From Clostridium bovifaecis (lineage in GTDB: Bacteria > Bacillota > Clostridia > Clostridiales > Clostridiaceae), in contig CP046522.1 of assembly GCA_009738435.1 (NCBI GenBank), positions 403,249 through 467,248 of the forward strand: DNA of 64,000 nucleotides, in the 5' to 3' direction. Position numbers and translations under genes: made by a program. This document shows positions 35,603 through 45,689 of this stretch, piece by piece. The notes beneath the pieces are model-generated. The model did no database searches. It was not told the origin of the DNA and worked only from the letters and a program-made list of their open reading frames with translations. Numbering within the stretch: position 1 is the first letter of the stretch; every line of letters starts with the position of its first letter.

Positions 35603-36793
35603 TTAAAACTCTGCAAGAAGCTTTTTTCCAAAATCCTTTCCAAAATTAAAACATACTTGTAGCTCTTCGTCAGTTGGGTTATATTTTATTTTTAATCCAT
35701 CTTGCAATACTTTTATCTTAGCCTTTTCTAGATAATCAGAAAGCAATTTAGGAGATTCACCACTCCAGCCATAGCTGCCAAAGGAAGTGCCTACTTTGTT
35801 TATAAATTTTAATCCCATCAAATCTTCTATAAATGGAGCAAGAGAAGGAAGTATACCATTATTTACAGTGGATGATCCGAGAATTATCCCTTTAGACTTA
35901 AAAATTTCTGTAATAACATCATTTCTATCCGAGGTAGCAGAATTATATATTTTATAACTAATTCCTGCAGACCCAATGCCATGAGCTATAAAATCTGCCA
36001 TCTTATGAGTAGCACCCCATAAAGAATTATATAAGATGACTACGTTTTTTTCTGAGTCTCCTTTAGACCACTCATAATATTTCTCTACAATGTCCATAGG
36101 GCTTTTTCTCCATATTATGCCATGAGCTGGTGCTATCATATCAATAGGGAGATTTAGTTTCTTTAATTCATCTATCTTCTTAGTAACAAATTTGCTAAAA
36201 GGAGTTAATATATTAGCATAATATTTTATTGCCTCTTGATATACTTCAGCTTCATCCACAGTATCATCAAAAATATCAGAAGAGGCAAAATGTTGACCGA
36301 AGGCATCATTAGAAAATAGAATGTTTTTGCCAGTTAAATATGTGAACATGCTATCAGGCCAATGAAGCATCTTAGCCTCTATAAAAATAAGATCATTTTC
36401 CCCAATGTTTATTTTATCTCCTGTATTTACAACTTTGAAGTTCCAGTCTTTGTGATAGTGCTTTTTAGTAGTTTCAAGTCCAGTCTTTGATACAATAACA
36501 GTTGCGTTAGGACAATATTCTAGTATAGCTGGCAAAGCCCCAGAATGGTCTGGTTCTGCGTGATTCAAGACTACATAATCAATTTCACCTGGGTCAATAA
36601 CTTCATTCAAATGCTCTAAAAACATATCTGTTAGTGGTTCCCAAACTGTATCAATCAGCACAGTTTGTTTATCTTTTATAAGATAAGAATTATATGTAGT
36701 TCCTCTATGGGTGGATAATTCATAGCCATGAAAATTTCTCACTATCCAGTCAGTGCCTCCAACCCAATAAACATTATCTGCTAATTTTTTCAA
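35603..36793 (-). CDS. fprA: A-type flavodiiron protein (FprA)
   Basis: Cytoplasmic O2/NO reductase of 396 residues. The N-terminal metallo-beta-lactamase fold binds two irons: NHAEPDHSG gives H-x-E-x-D-H, followed by the MLHWPDS His, the FSNDAFGQH Asp and the APAHGIIW His. The C-terminal flavodoxin domain has the FMN loop NSLWGATHKMA and ILGSSTVNNG. No rubredoxin domain is attached. AGGAGG precedes the ATG. It is convergent with the aor unit and divergent from a chemoreceptor gene. Confidence 0.94.
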   Translation of the reverse strand: MKKLADNVYWVGGTDWIVRNFHGYELSTHRGTTYNSYLIKDKQTVLIDTVWEPLTDMFLEHLNEVIDPGEIDYVVLNHAEPDHSGALPAILEYCPNATVIVSKTGLETTKKHYHKDWNFKVVNTGDKINIGENDLIFIEAKMLHWPDSMFTYLTGKNILFSNDAFGQHFASSDIFDDTVDEAEVYQEAIKYYANILTPFSKFVTKKIDELKKLNLPIDMIAPAHGIIWRKSPMDIVEKYYEWSKGDSEKNVVILYNSLWGATHKMADFIAHGIGSAGISYKIYNSATSDRNDVITEIFKSKGIILGSSTVNNGILPSLAPFIEDLMGLKFINKVGTSFGSYGWSGESPKLLSDYLEKAKIKVLQDGLKIKYNPTDEELQVCFNFGKDFGKKLLAEF

Positions 36794-37073
36794 GAAAAGC
36801 CCTCCTATTTTAGTTTTGGTATATCAAGTATATAAGATGGTACTACGAAATTATTCTTAAGTATTAGGTTTTCTCTAAGTGACAAATTTATGTATTTTAA
36901 TATGGAATTAATAGTTAGATGTTTATTAATTATTAAAATTTATACTGTTTAAGATAGGGTAAGCAATAGATAAAATTATGATGTGCAATAATTTGAGAAA
37001 AACATACAAAAAAGTGTAAAAATAGTGTAAAATATAGTTAATGTGTAAATTATTTCTTTAGGGAGGGGAAAAC

Positions 37074-39095
37074 TTGAAAAATCTAAGACTATCTTACAAA
37101 CTGCTAATCTTTGTATTTACATTATCTGTAATTCCGTTAATGATTATATTTGTTAATAACTATAATACCGTAAATAACTTATTGAACAAAAGAATATACG
37201 AATTAATGGATGAAAAGGCTAATGCAAAAGTAAATGAGATCAATCAATGGTTTATTGGCAAAAAAGATGAGGTAAGCGCCATGGCGAATGTACCTTTATT
37301 AAGAAAAGGGGCAACCCCCGAAGAGAGAACGACCTATACTGCTTATAATCTATACAGAATGACTAATAATCATAAAGGGGTTTATGATGCTCAATGGTCA
37401 ACAGACGATAAAGGGAACTTTTTATTTGCAGCACCTGATTCTAATGGAAATGTAGAAAAGGTAAGTGGTGGCACTGTTGCTAATAGAGAGTATTGGAAGG
37501 ATTTAATAGGGGGAAAGGTAGTAGTTAGTAATGTAATAGTGTCTCGTTCTACTGGCCAGCCGGCTGTAGTAGTTGCAGCGCCCATTAAAGGATATAATGG
37601 CAAGTACATAGGAACGGTAGGAAATAATATAACTTTAGAATTCATACAGAAGACCTTAGCAAGTGTGAATCTAAGTAAGAATAGTTTTGCCATTTTAACT
37701 GCACAGGATGGAACATTCATAGTACACCCTGATAAGGAATACATCATGAATAAAAAACTATCAGAGGTTGAGGATGAACTTAGTAAGACTATAAATTCTT
37801 TAAAGTCTCACAGTGAGGACAAGTTTTTAAAAGTCAAATATAAAGGAACAGATAAGGTAGTGTCTAACTATAATATTGGAGAAACAGGATGGACACTATC
37901 TATTGTTGGAGATCAAAATGAATTGTTTAAGGAAAAAGCTGAAGTTTTACAAACTAATATAATTATAATTGCAGTAGTATTATTGGCTATCATGTTAGGA
38001 ACATCTATGTTCATAAAACTAATAAAGGCGCCAATATCAAACTTAGAAGAAACATTCTTGAAAGCTAGCAATGGAGATTTAAGCTCAAGAGCAGAAATAG
38101 CCTCAAAAGATGAATTTGGATTATTGGCGCAGAAGTTTAATATTATGATAGAAAAGATAAGTTCTTTAGTAAATGATACTCAAAAGGTATCTGAAAGCGT
38201 GTTAGATTCATCTACAATTCTTATGGATGAGATAAGTAAAACTAATGAGATAACTATGGAAGTCGCACAAAGCATAGAAGAAATTTCAGCGACAACTGAA
38301 GAAAATGCTAAAGGAACACTATTAGGAACGGAAAAAATAAATCAATTGTCAGAAAGTATACAGTCTGTATCTAACTCTATAAATAATGTTGCTAATATGT
38401 CAAATACATCAAGTCAATTAAGCGGGAGAGGGTTGGAGACAATAAAAATTTTGAGGGATAGATCAGATAAAACAAAGGCTTCTAGCTCAGAAGTAAATGA
38501 TATAATTCTTTCTGTAGATGGTAGTTCGCAAAAGATTGGAACTATAATACAGACTATTAATGAAATATCTGATCAAACAAACTTATTAGCACTAAATGCA
38601 TCGATAGAAGCTGCAAGAGCAGGAGAAGCTGGTCGTGGGTTTGCTGTAGTAGCTGAAGAAATTAGAAAGTTAGCTGAAGAGACTTCAAATGCTACCCAAG
38701 AAATAGGAAATATAATAAATGAAATCCAAAGCAAATCAAAAGAGTCTGTAAAAGCTATGGATAATTCGAAAATCATGCTTGAAGAACAACTTGAAGCTGT
38801 AAATGAAACAGAAGGTACTTTTATAAGAATTTCCAAGGCTATAACAGAGCTAATAGAACAACTAGAGCGCATTAAGCAAGACAACGGAGAAATGATGATT
38901 AGGAAAGATGAAATAGTAGGAGTAATAGAAAATATAGCAGCGGCTTCTGAGGAAACCTCTGCATCTATAGAAGAAGTATCAGCATCGGCTGAAGAGCAGT
39001 TGTCTTCAATAGAAGATATGGAAACTAGAGCAAAAGGGCTAGAGGTTCTAGCTAGAGAACTTCAAGAGTCTATAAATAAATTTAAGACAGAGTAG
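37074..39095 (+). CDS. Methyl-accepting chemotaxis protein with a Cache sensor
   Basis: Chemoreceptor of 673 residues. The first helix is at about 8-28, then an extracellular double-Cache domain ([25 protein letters not shown] and a second lobe with [10 protein letters not shown]). The second helix lies near 300-320, followed by HAMP ([12 protein letters not shown]) and the signalling hairpin [20 protein letters not shown]. Such sensors often bind amino or carboxylic acids. The start is TTG at 37074 behind GGGAGGGG. The gene ends at repeat copy B. Confidence 0.92.
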   Translation: MKNLRLSYKLLIFVFTLSVIPLMIIFVNNYNTVNNLLNKRIYELMDEKANAKVNEINQWFIGKKDEVSAMANVPLLRKGATPEERTTYTAYNLYRMTNNHKGVYDAQWSTDDKGNFLFAAPDSNGNVEKVSGGTVANREYWKDLIGGKVVVSNVIVSRSTGQPAVVVAAPIKGYNGKYIGTVGNNITLEFIQKTLASVNLSKNSFAILTAQDGTFIVHPDKEYIMNKKLSEVEDELSKTINSLKSHSEDKFLKVKYKGTDKVVSNYNIGETGWTLSIVGDQNELFKEKAEVLQTNIIIIAVVLLAIMLGTSMFIKLIKAPISNLEETFLKASNGDLSSRAEIASKDEFGLLAQKFNIMIEKISSLVNDTQKVSESVLDSSTILMDEISKTNEITMEVAQSIEEISATTEENAKGTLLGTEKINQLSESIQSVSNSINNVANMSNTSSQLSGRGLETIKILRDRSDKTKASSSEVNDIILSVDGSSQKIGTIIQTINEISDQTNLLALNASIEAARAGEAGRGFAVVAEEIRKLAEETSNATQEIGNIINEIQSKSKESVKAMDNSKIMLEEQLEAVNETEGTFIRISKAITELIEQLERIKQDNGEMMIRKDEIVGVIENIAAASEETSASIEEVSASAEEQLSSIEDMETRAKGLEVLARELQESINKFKTE

Positions 39096-39102
39096 AAGTA
39101 TT

Positions 39103-39225
39103 TTGCGACGCAGCTCTAGAAGCAATCGCTAGTCTCTAATCCCTAATCGCTAACATTTGAATAATTGATTTATCCAATAGCGACTAGTGATTAGTGATTA
39201 AGAAGAAAATTGCGTCGCACTTTTC
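39103..39225. repeat. Hairpin-forming interspersed repeat, copy B
   Basis: Almost identical to 21013-21145, with a shorter run of GTGATTA words on the right side. Ends are TTGCGACGCA and TTGCGTCGCA. Like copy A it lies between a plus-strand and a convergent minus-strand gene. The similarity continues a few codons into the 3' end of each minus-strand gene (CCCTATT before the stop). Confidence 0.86.
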
Positions 39226-39903
39226 TTAAAATAGGGTTTCTTCAATTCCTTCCAAATCCAAAATAGTGATTGTCTTTTTATCAAAATCTATAAGGCAATC
39301 ATTTTTCATATTTATAAGTTCCCTCGACAATGAAGGGCGAGTGGTTCCAAATTGGTCGGCCATTTCTTGTCTAGATATATTTAAAGCTATAGTCATGTTT
39401 TTTTGCTTTTTATACTCGTCCAAAAGAAAGCTGCAAATTTTTTCCCTTATTGTTTGATAAGAAAGTTCTCTTAATATTTTGCTTAGATTAAGTATTCTAT
39501 TAGATAATACTCTCATAAAATTATTTAAAAAGGTTTCATTAGAGCTGCATAATTTAATAATATCCCTTTCGGATATAAAAAGTGTTTTTGAATCAATCGC
39601 AGATACTATAGTAGAAGGATAGGTTTTCTTGGTGGAGAATATTATAGCTTCTCCAAATATATTTCCTTTCCCTAAACGGTTTATTGTAACGGTTTTGCCA
39701 GAAGGATAATTTTTTTGAACTTCTATGTTTCCTTCTAGAATTATGCCTATGCTTGAAATAGGGTCATCTTCTAGGGCTATAGTTTCACCCTTTTTATACG
39801 AATTTACCTTATAATTAGTACTAGATAGAATATTTATTGCTTCTTCTTCGCTGAAGCCGCTAAATAGAATACAAGGCTTTAAAGCCATCATAATCTCTTT
39901 CAT
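39226..39903 (-). CDS. hcpR: Crp/Fnr-family regulator, HcpR-like
   Basis: Transcription factor of 225 residues with an N-terminal cyclic-nucleotide-type barrel (about 15-125; KKGETIALEDDPISSIGIILEGNIEV) and a C-terminal winged helix whose recognition helix is GTTRPSLSRELINM. The barrel lacks an Fnr-type Cys cluster and the full cAMP pocket. It may sense NO or redox state, perhaps by heme as in other HcpR proteins. GGAGGT precedes the ATG. A GTAAC-N4-GTTAC site lies 28-41 bases upstream of its own start and also serves the divergent gene; the same site controls hcp. The name is an inference from this pairing. Confidence 0.82.
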   Translation of the reverse strand: MKEIMMALKPCILFSGFSEEEAINILSSTNYKVNSYKKGETIALEDDPISSIGIILEGNIEVQKNYPSGKTVTINRLGKGNIFGEAIIFSTKKTYPSTIVSAIDSKTLFISERDIIKLCSSNETFLNNFMRVLSNRILNLSKILRELSYQTIREKICSFLLDEYKKQKNMTIALNISRQEMADQFGTTRPSLSRELINMKNDCLIDFDKKTITILDLEGIEETLF

Positions 39904-39930
39904 ATATAAACCTCCAATGTGTTGGATTTG

Positions 39931-39972
39931 GTAACTTAGGTTACATATTTATTAGAATAATATTAGTATAAT
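39931..39972 (+). promoter_or_regulatory. HcpR-type site and -10 box of the divergent promoter
   Basis: GTAAC-TTAG-GTTAC (39931-39944) is followed after 22 bases by TATAAT (39967-39972), the same geometry as at hcp. The palindrome also lies in the short leader of the minus-strand regulator gene, so it may repress that gene while activating the plus-strand one. Confidence 0.83.
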
Positions 39973-40044
39973 TAAGAAAACAAATCAAGTATGTGATGAA
40001 AGTCACAAGATTTAAGGGGAAGTTGCTAGGAGGGGGAAGAGAGA

Positions 40045-40488
40045 ATGAGTAAAGCAAAAAATGATATATTTAAAAAGATATCAGCGTGCCCTACTATGAT
40101 TGCTGATAATATAAATAGTGATAAATCAGAGTTGAGACAATGGCCTGTACAGCTTAAGCTTATAAATACATCTGCATCATTCTTAGAAAATGCAGATTTG
40201 CTAATAGCTGCAGATTGTACCGCATATGCATATGCTAATTTTCATAGAGACTTTATCAAACAGCATGTTACGGCGATAGGATGTCCGAAACTTGATGACA
40301 GTCAATTTTACAAGGAAAAAATAGTAGAAATATTAAAGAATAATAATATAAACAGTATTAAAGTTGTAAAGATGTCTGTACCTTGTTGCACTGGGATATC
40401 GATTATAGTTAAGGAAGCTATGGAGGAGTCTGGGAAAGATGTTTCTTATAGTGAAGCGACCATAGATATAGATGGAAAGATACTTTAG
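40045..40488 (+). CDS. Hcp-associated iron-sulfur protein domain lacking the usual ferredoxin part
   Basis: A 147-residue protein matching the C-terminal domain of clostridial proteins that normally begin with a two-cluster ferredoxin. Recognisable blocks are WPVQLKLI, ADLLIAADCTAYAYANFH, IGCPKLDD and VPCCTGI. Four Cys remain in the conserved core: AADC, GCPKL and the CC pair. No ferredoxin motif occurs in the 140 bases upstream, so the gene is naturally short rather than cut. It is divergent from the HcpR-like gene and shares its operator. It may handle electrons or metal for Hcp. Confidence 0.72.
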   Translation: MSKAKNDIFKKISACPTMIADNINSDKSELRQWPVQLKLINTSASFLENADLLIAADCTAYAYANFHRDFIKQHVTAIGCPKLDDSQFYKEKIVEILKNNNINSIKVVKMSVPCCTGISIIVKEAMEESGKDVSYSEATIDIDGKIL

Positions 40489-40491
40489 AAT

Positions 40492-40612
40492 TACAGAGCG
40501 ATTTTTAGTAACTAATCGCTAGCTTCTAACCGCTAAATGGATAGCTAATAGACTATCTAATAGAGACTAGAGGCTAGAGAGGAGGAATTAAAAAATTGCT
40601 CTGTAGTTTTTT
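40492..40612. repeat. Hairpin-forming interspersed repeat, divergent copy C
   Basis: Same plan as copies A and B: inverted ends (ACAGAGCGATTTTT and AAAATTGCTCTGT) around inner words CTAATCGCTAGC and GACTAGAGGCTAGAG. The end sequence differs completely from A and B yet pairs perfectly, showing compensatory change. Confidence 0.7.
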
Positions 40613-40727
40613 GTCATTTAATATCGGAATAGCATAAAGTATTGAGTAAACATGAAAAATGTCGTATAATTATACCAAATTAGTGTATAGTATTAAAATT
40701 TTAAATAAACAAAGAGGAGAGATAAAA

Positions 40728-41768
40728 GTGAAAAGCTTATCAGAAAACACAGATGACCTGGATCAACTAGAGTTAAAGAATATAATTGACCTAGAGTTTC
40801 TTCAAAAATTTCAAGATAATTTTGCAAAAAGCATGAATATAGCTAGTGTAACTGTAGATACTCATGGAAACCCCGTAACCAATCCAAGCTGTTATACTGA
40901 ATTTTGCAGTGGTTTTACTCAATCAACAAGTGTGGGAAAAAGCAGATGTGCTGAATCGCATAAAAGAGGAGGGGAGGAGGCATCTAGAACAGGAAAACCA
41001 GCTATATATAGATGTCATGCAGGACTAGTTGATTTTGCAGCACCCATTATGCTAGAAGGAAAGCAGATAGGAACTATTCTAGGAGGACAAATATTACCCG
41101 AAGTGCCAAACGAAGCAAGTTTTATAGATACAGCTGAAGAGATAGGGGTAAACAAGGAAGGATATATTTCGGCAGTAAAAAAGGTAAGAATCGTAGATGA
41201 GGAAAATATTAGGGCGGCGGCAGAGGTATTATTTATTTTAGCTAATACACTCTCCAAAATAGGGTACGAGCAATATAAGCTAAAACAAGTAGCAGGAACT
41301 CTTTCAGATAACTTTTCACAAATATCAGCCACTATGGAGGAATTAGCAGCTTCATCAATAAATGTATCTGAAAATCAACGTGTTTTAAATAAAGAGATTA
41401 ATACTGTTCAAGAGGTATCGAAGAAAATTAATCAAATATTAGATGCTATAAAGACAATTGCAAATCAAACTAAAATGCTAGGCTTGAATGCATCCATTGA
41501 AGCAGCTAGAGCTGGAGAAGCTGGAAAAGGTTTCGGAGTTGTAGCCACGGAAATAAGAAAATTATCTGATGATTCAAAAAATACGGCAGATATCATTGGA
41601 AAACTTACTTTAGATATACAACAATCTGTCAATAAGACAATAGAGATATCTAAATCAACACTTATTACAACTCAACAGCAAGCTGACGCTGTACAAGAGA
41701 CTGCAGCTAGTGTGGAAGAGGTAATGTCTTTAACTGATCAATTACATGAACTAGCTGATAGTTTATAA
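40728..41768 (+). CDS. Soluble PocR-domain chemoreceptor fusion
   Basis: Cytoplasmic signalling protein of 346 residues without membrane helices. An N-terminal PocR sensory domain (about 15-170) has [24 protein letters not shown], a [12 protein letters not shown] block and GGQILPE; it may bind small molecules or a metal through its Cys. It is fused to the chemoreceptor signalling hairpin [23 protein letters not shown] 40728 is chosen because AGAGGAGAG precedes it. PocR domains usually sit in regulators of propanediol use, so joining to a chemotaxis output is notable. No methylation-region extension is obvious. Confidence 0.86.
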   Translation: MKSLSENTDDLDQLELKNIIDLEFLQKFQDNFAKSMNIASVTVDTHGNPVTNPSCYTEFCSGFTQSTSVGKSRCAESHKRGGEEASRTGKPAIYRCHAGLVDFAAPIMLEGKQIGTILGGQILPEVPNEASFIDTAEEIGVNKEGYISAVKKVRIVDEENIRAAAEVLFILANTLSKIGYEQYKLKQVAGTLSDNFSQISATMEELAASSINVSENQRVLNKEINTVQEVSKKINQILDAIKTIANQTKMLGLNASIEAARAGEAGKGFGVVATEIRKLSDDSKNTADIIGKLTLDIQQSVNKTIEISKSTLITTQQQADAVQETAASVEEVMSLTDQLHELADSL

Positions 41769-41828
41769 CTTAATTATTTATAAAGAATAGTAATAAGATA
41801 TAAAGTATATCTATAATATATTAGTTCT

Positions 41829-41868
41829 AAATGTGTAAACAAATATAAGCTGGTTTGTTTACACATTT
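41829..41868 (+). terminator. Terminator after the PocR chemoreceptor gene
   Basis: AAATGTGTAAACAAA / TTTGTTTACACATTT, 15 perfect pairs, followed by TAATTTA. Confidence 0.85.
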
Positions 41869-41934
41869 TAATTTATGAGTTTTTAATTAGCATAAAGACG
41901 AATGTGTGAATTTTTTTCAAGGAAGGAGAATAAG

Positions 41935-42807
41935 ATGAGACAAGAATTAAAAGCAGATTTAGCTTTGTTATCGGTGACTTTGGTTTGGGGGATTAGTTTT
42001 CCGTTAATTAGTTCGGCATTGAAGTGTGTAGGACCATATACTTTTCTGGCTCTTAGGTATTTAACAGCAGCGATTATTTTATTTCCTATGGTTTTTAAAA
42101 GATTAAAGAATATAGAAAAGAAAACAATAAAGGGAGGAGTCTTTATTGGGCTATCATTATTCGTAGGAAGTATCCTACAAACTGTTGGTCTCGTGTATAC
42201 AACACCAAGTAAATCAGGATTTCTTACGGGAATTAATGTAGTTTTAGTGCCAATTTTTATAGCAATAATTTATAAAAATATTCCTGATCTTAAAAGTATT
42301 ATAGGAGTAGTGCTGTCAATCATAGGGCTTGCAGTTATGTCTTTAGATGGAAGCATGAGCATGAATTTAGGAGATGTATTAACTATATTTTCCGCTGTTG
42401 CCTTTGCAATTCAAATATTATTAGTAGACAAATATGCAAAGAATGTAGACATAGTTTTAATGAGCTGCCTGCAGATGTTTGTTATAGGTATACTTGCACT
42501 TATTCCTTCTATAATAGTTGAAAGTGCAGCACTGCATATTAATGAGCTTACAATTGGCTCGATCCTTTTCACGGCAGTTTTTTGTACAATCTATGCCTTT
42601 ATTATTCAAAACAAGATGCAGCCATATACTAATCCTACTCATGCGGCCGTAATATTTTTAGCAGAACCAGTATTTAGTGCAGTATTTTCAACCTTTATAG
42701 GAGATAAATTAACTGGCAAGACACTTAAGGGATGTATTTTTATATTAATAGGGATGATAATAATAAACTTAAAATTTGAAGGAAAGCTTATTGAAGTGGA
42801 AGAATAG
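41935..42807 (+). CDS. EamA/DMT-family transporter
   Basis: Membrane protein of 290 residues with ten hydrophobic helices in two EamA repeats (TLVWGISFPLISSALK and, in the second half, HAAVIFLAEPVFSAVFS). Members export metabolites or amino acids; the substrate is unknown. ATG 41935 is preceded by AAGGAAGGAG; an upstream in-frame ATG at 41902 lacks a site. It is a single-gene unit. Confidence 0.88.
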   Translation: MRQELKADLALLSVTLVWGISFPLISSALKCVGPYTFLALRYLTAAIILFPMVFKRLKNIEKKTIKGGVFIGLSLFVGSILQTVGLVYTTPSKSGFLTGINVVLVPIFIAIIYKNIPDLKSIIGVVLSIIGLAVMSLDGSMSMNLGDVLTIFSAVAFAIQILLVDKYAKNVDIVLMSCLQMFVIGILALIPSIIVESAALHINELTIGSILFTAVFCTIYAFIIQNKMQPYTNPTHAAVIFLAEPVFSAVFSTFIGDKLTGKTLKGCIFILIGMIIINLKFEGKLIEVEE

Positions 42808-42881
42808 CAATATACACAATTTTACATGATATATTAATGTTTACTATTTATTAATACTTTGTAAATAACCCTCGCGAAATA

Positions 42882-42909
42882 TTGACTTTTAGTCATTTAG
42901 GAATATAAT
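42882..42909 (+). promoter_or_regulatory. Sigma-A promoter of the radical SAM gene
   Basis: TTGACT (42882-42887) and TATAAT (42904-42909) with a 16-base spacer, 75 bases before the ATG at 42985. Confidence 0.75.
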
Positions 42910-42984
42910 GGAACTAAATGAAATAAATTATTATAATAAGGTTTGAGTTTTATGGATTTTAGTTTGTATTAGGGGGGTATTATA

Positions 42985-44367
42985 ATGGGAGTTAAAGACA
43001 ACTTGGAGAAAAGTGTTAAACAGAAGGTAGTGAACACTGTACTGAGCATTATAGATAAAGACCCAGAAAAGAATGTAGAGAAGATTTTTGAGGCAGTAAA
43101 GAAAATTACAAGAGATAAAAGTCAACTGGCGCAGATTGAGTCGGTTCATAAACAGTATAAGATGCAGCCAGCTACCCGACAATTAGTGGAAAGTATATTG
43201 ACTAATACAGATAAGGGCTGTTTAAAAAAGTTTTTTACTAACTTTTTTGCAAATGCAAACTGGTATGCTGGCTCTAAACGATCTAAATATTTATTTGATG
43301 AAGATACGAAAATACCATTTACAATGCTTATAAGTCCTACTATGCAGTGTAATTTAAGGTGTAAGGGTTGTTATGCTACAGACATGTTAGACCAACCTAA
43401 AATACCTATAGAAGAAGTGGATAGAATAATAAAAGAAGCTAGGGAACTTGGAATTTATTATGTAATAGTTTTAGGTGGAGAGCCATTTTTCTATAAAGAA
43501 TTACTCGATATATATGAAAAATATGATGATATGATGTTTACACCATTTACCAATGGGACTATGATAAATGAAGAAATAGCAGATAGGCTTCAAAAACTAG
43601 GAAATGTAATCCCTATGCTTTCTGTAGAGGGAGAAGAGGAAGCTACAGATGCAAGACGAGGAAAAGGTACTTATAAAAAGGTTATGCATGCTATGGATCT
43701 TTTAAATGAAAGAGGAATATTATTTGGCGTGTCTACTGCTGTTACAAGGCTAAACATTGACTCTGTATTATCAGACGAATTTGTAGATAAACTAATTGAA
43801 AAAGGTGCAAAAATGAACTGGTATTTCCTATTCATGCCAGTTGGATGTGAAAAGCCAGACTTTGATTTAATGTTAACTCCAGAGCAGAGAATTTATCTTG
43901 GAGAGAGGGCTAATGAAATACGAAAAACTAAACCATACTTTACTCTAGATTTTTTCAATGATGCGCCATTTGTTGGAGGATGCATAGCAGGAAAGTACTT
44001 CTTTCACGTAAATGTTCATGAAGATTGTGAACCTTGTATATTTGCTCACTTTGCAACGCAAAATCTAAAAGGAAAACACCTTGTAGATGTGTTTAGAGAT
44101 CCTTTCTTTAAAGAATTAAGACATAGACAGCCTTATAATAAAAATATGTTAAGACCTTGCATGATGATAGATAATCCTCATGTAGTTAGAGAAGTGTGCC
44201 AAAAGGTAGGTGCTAAGCCAACAGATTTAGGTGGAAAGATTATGCTTGAAGATGAAGAATATAAGAAAAAAGTAGAGCAAGTAGCTAAAGAATTTGCACC
44301 TTATGCCGAAAAAGCATGGAAAGAAAGGTTTGGCGAAAAGGGTAACGATGACTTTTCAAGAGGATAA
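42985..44367 (+). CDS. Radical SAM protein with an N-terminal helical extension
   Basis: A 460-residue enzyme. About 115 residues of charged helix precede the radical SAM domain, whose cluster motif is CNLRCKGCYA. It is followed by GGEPFFYKELL, TNGTMINEEIA and VEGEEEATDARRG. Late Cys (GGCIAG, CEPCIF, PCMM and EVC) suggest auxiliary clusters of the SPASM type. AGGGGGG precedes the ATG. The product and substrate are unknown; no small precursor peptide gene adjoins it, and a strong terminator separates it from the glycosyltransferase. Confidence 0.88.
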   Translation: MGVKDNLEKSVKQKVVNTVLSIIDKDPEKNVEKIFEAVKKITRDKSQLAQIESVHKQYKMQPATRQLVESILTNTDKGCLKKFFTNFFANANWYAGSKRSKYLFDEDTKIPFTMLISPTMQCNLRCKGCYATDMLDQPKIPIEEVDRIIKEARELGIYYVIVLGGEPFFYKELLDIYEKYDDMMFTPFTNGTMINEEIADRLQKLGNVIPMLSVEGEEEATDARRGKGTYKKVMHAMDLLNERGILFGVSTAVTRLNIDSVLSDEFVDKLIEKGAKMNWYFLFMPVGCEKPDFDLMLTPEQRIYLGERANEIRKTKPYFTLDFFNDAPFVGGCIAGKYFFHVNVHEDCEPCIFAHFATQNLKGKHLVDVFRDPFFKELRHRQPYNKNMLRPCMMIDNPHVVREVCQKVGAKPTDLGGKIMLEDEEYKKKVEQVAKEFAPYAEKAWKERFGEKGNDDFSRG

Positions 44368-44375
44368 TAAAAAGG

Positions 44376-44429
44376 AAGTTTAAAGTGAAGGGCGTTTTGT
44401 TTTACAAAACGCCCTTCGCTTTAAACTTT
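44376..44429. terminator. Very strong bidirectional terminator
   Basis: AAGTTTAAAGTGAAGGGCG plus TTTTG pairs with its complement CAAAACGCCCTTC...CTTTAAACTT around a TTTTA loop: about 24 pairs with one mismatch, flanked by A and T runs. Confidence 0.92.
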
Positions 44430-44430
44430 T

Positions 44431-45543
44431 TTATATGTTATAGATTTTCTCGTAGGCTTCAAAGGTATTTTTCGCTGTTTCTAGCCAAGAGAATTTTGAA
44501 GCCTGCTTTAATCCTTTTTCACCTAAGCTTTTTCTTAAAGCGTCATCATTTAGTAGTTTTTCCAAGGCATCGATAAGCTCATCCTCATTATAAGGGTTTA
44601 TTAATATGCCGCTGTCAGCTACTACTTCAGGTATTGATGTGACGTTAGAAGTAATTACTGGAGCTCCACAGCTCATTGCTTCAAGAGGAGGCAAACCAAA
44701 ACCCTCATATAATGATGGATATACGAAAGCATTACAAGAGTTATAGAAAACAGGGAGTTCTCCTTGGGGTATAAAACCTGTAAATACTATCTTAGAAGCT
44801 AGGTGAGAGTAAGAGTTGCTTAAATATTCTCCTAAATCTTTTTTGGCGCCCACTATAACTAAATTATATTCCTCAGTCAGTCTAGGGATTACCTTTAAAA
44901 AAGAATTTATTAAAGCTTTTACATTTTTTCGAGCACTAAATCCTCCTAAATATAAAACAAACGGGTTATTAATATTATACTTTTTAGCTAAAAATTCTCT
45001 GCAAGTATCTTTATTTAAAGGCTTATATATGCTATCAGCAGCAAGTGGAGTTACAAAAACTTTGTTCTCATCTATAGGAAAAAACTTTAGTATATCTCTT
45101 TTAGAATACTCTGATACGGTAATTACTCCATCAGCATTTTGTATAATATTAGGCACTTCTTTCAAGAATTTAAGCAAGTAACCACGGCCCACTGTTTCAG
45201 GCATAATATAAGGTATTAAATCGTGAACAGTAATCACTTTTTTGCATTTTGTGTCTACATTTAAACCAATGCCATTTTGAGGAACGTGATAAATGTCTAT
45301 GTTCTCACGACTTAGGTCATAAGAAAAGTAGTTTTGATCAAAAAATCTAGGATGATGTTTAGATGTCATGATTATTTCTGTATTATCTCTTTTATATTCT
45401 TCATAATTTAATTCTGACCAGTATAGTCTATAGTAGTTATCTTTATATAAATCTATTAAGTTTTTTACAACATTTTCTGTATAAGTACCAATTCCAGTAC
45501 CTCCATACCAATTGATACCTCTAGCATCAATGGCTATTCTCAT
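44431..45543 (-). CDS. Family 4 glycosyltransferase (CotSA-like)
   Basis: GT-B glycosyltransferase of 370 residues. The N-terminal part has [16 protein letters not shown] and VPQNGIG. The donor-sugar domain has [16 protein letters not shown] and the retaining-enzyme EX7E motif in [21 protein letters not shown]. No membrane segment. It is divergent from a CotS-type gene, as CotSA and CotS are linked in Bacillus, so a role in spore-surface glycan is likely. A close paralogue with the same neighbourhood lies at 55289-56416. GGGGAGG precedes the ATG. Confidence 0.87.
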   Translation of the reverse strand: MRIAIDARGINWYGGTGIGTYTENVVKNLIDLYKDNYYRLYWSELNYEEYKRDNTEIIMTSKHHPRFFDQNYFSYDLSRENIDIYHVPQNGIGLNVDTKCKKVITVHDLIPYIMPETVGRGYLLKFLKEVPNIIQNADGVITVSEYSKRDILKFFPIDENKVFVTPLAADSIYKPLNKDTCREFLAKKYNINNPFVLYLGGFSARKNVKALINSFLKVIPRLTEEYNLVIVGAKKDLGEYLSNSYSHLASKIVFTGFIPQGELPVFYNSCNAFVYPSLYEGFGLPPLEAMSCGAPVITSNVTSIPEVVADSGILINPYNEDELIDALEKLLNDDALRKSLGEKGLKQASKFSWLETAKNTFEAYEKIYNI

Positions 45544-45689
45544 TAAATCCTCCCCTTATAATCCCTATATAGTATTAATATTAAATACATAATAAAAATG
45601 TGATATAAATATCAATACTTACTATTATTCACACACTAAAAAAATTATTCATATACTGAAAAGAGAAAAAGATTTTGGAGGAAGGTTCT

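Noticed and set aside
39993..40006. GTGAT-GAAA-GTCAC as another HcpR/Crp site
   Set aside because: Imperfect, different half-site, and located after the predicted transcription start; may be chance.
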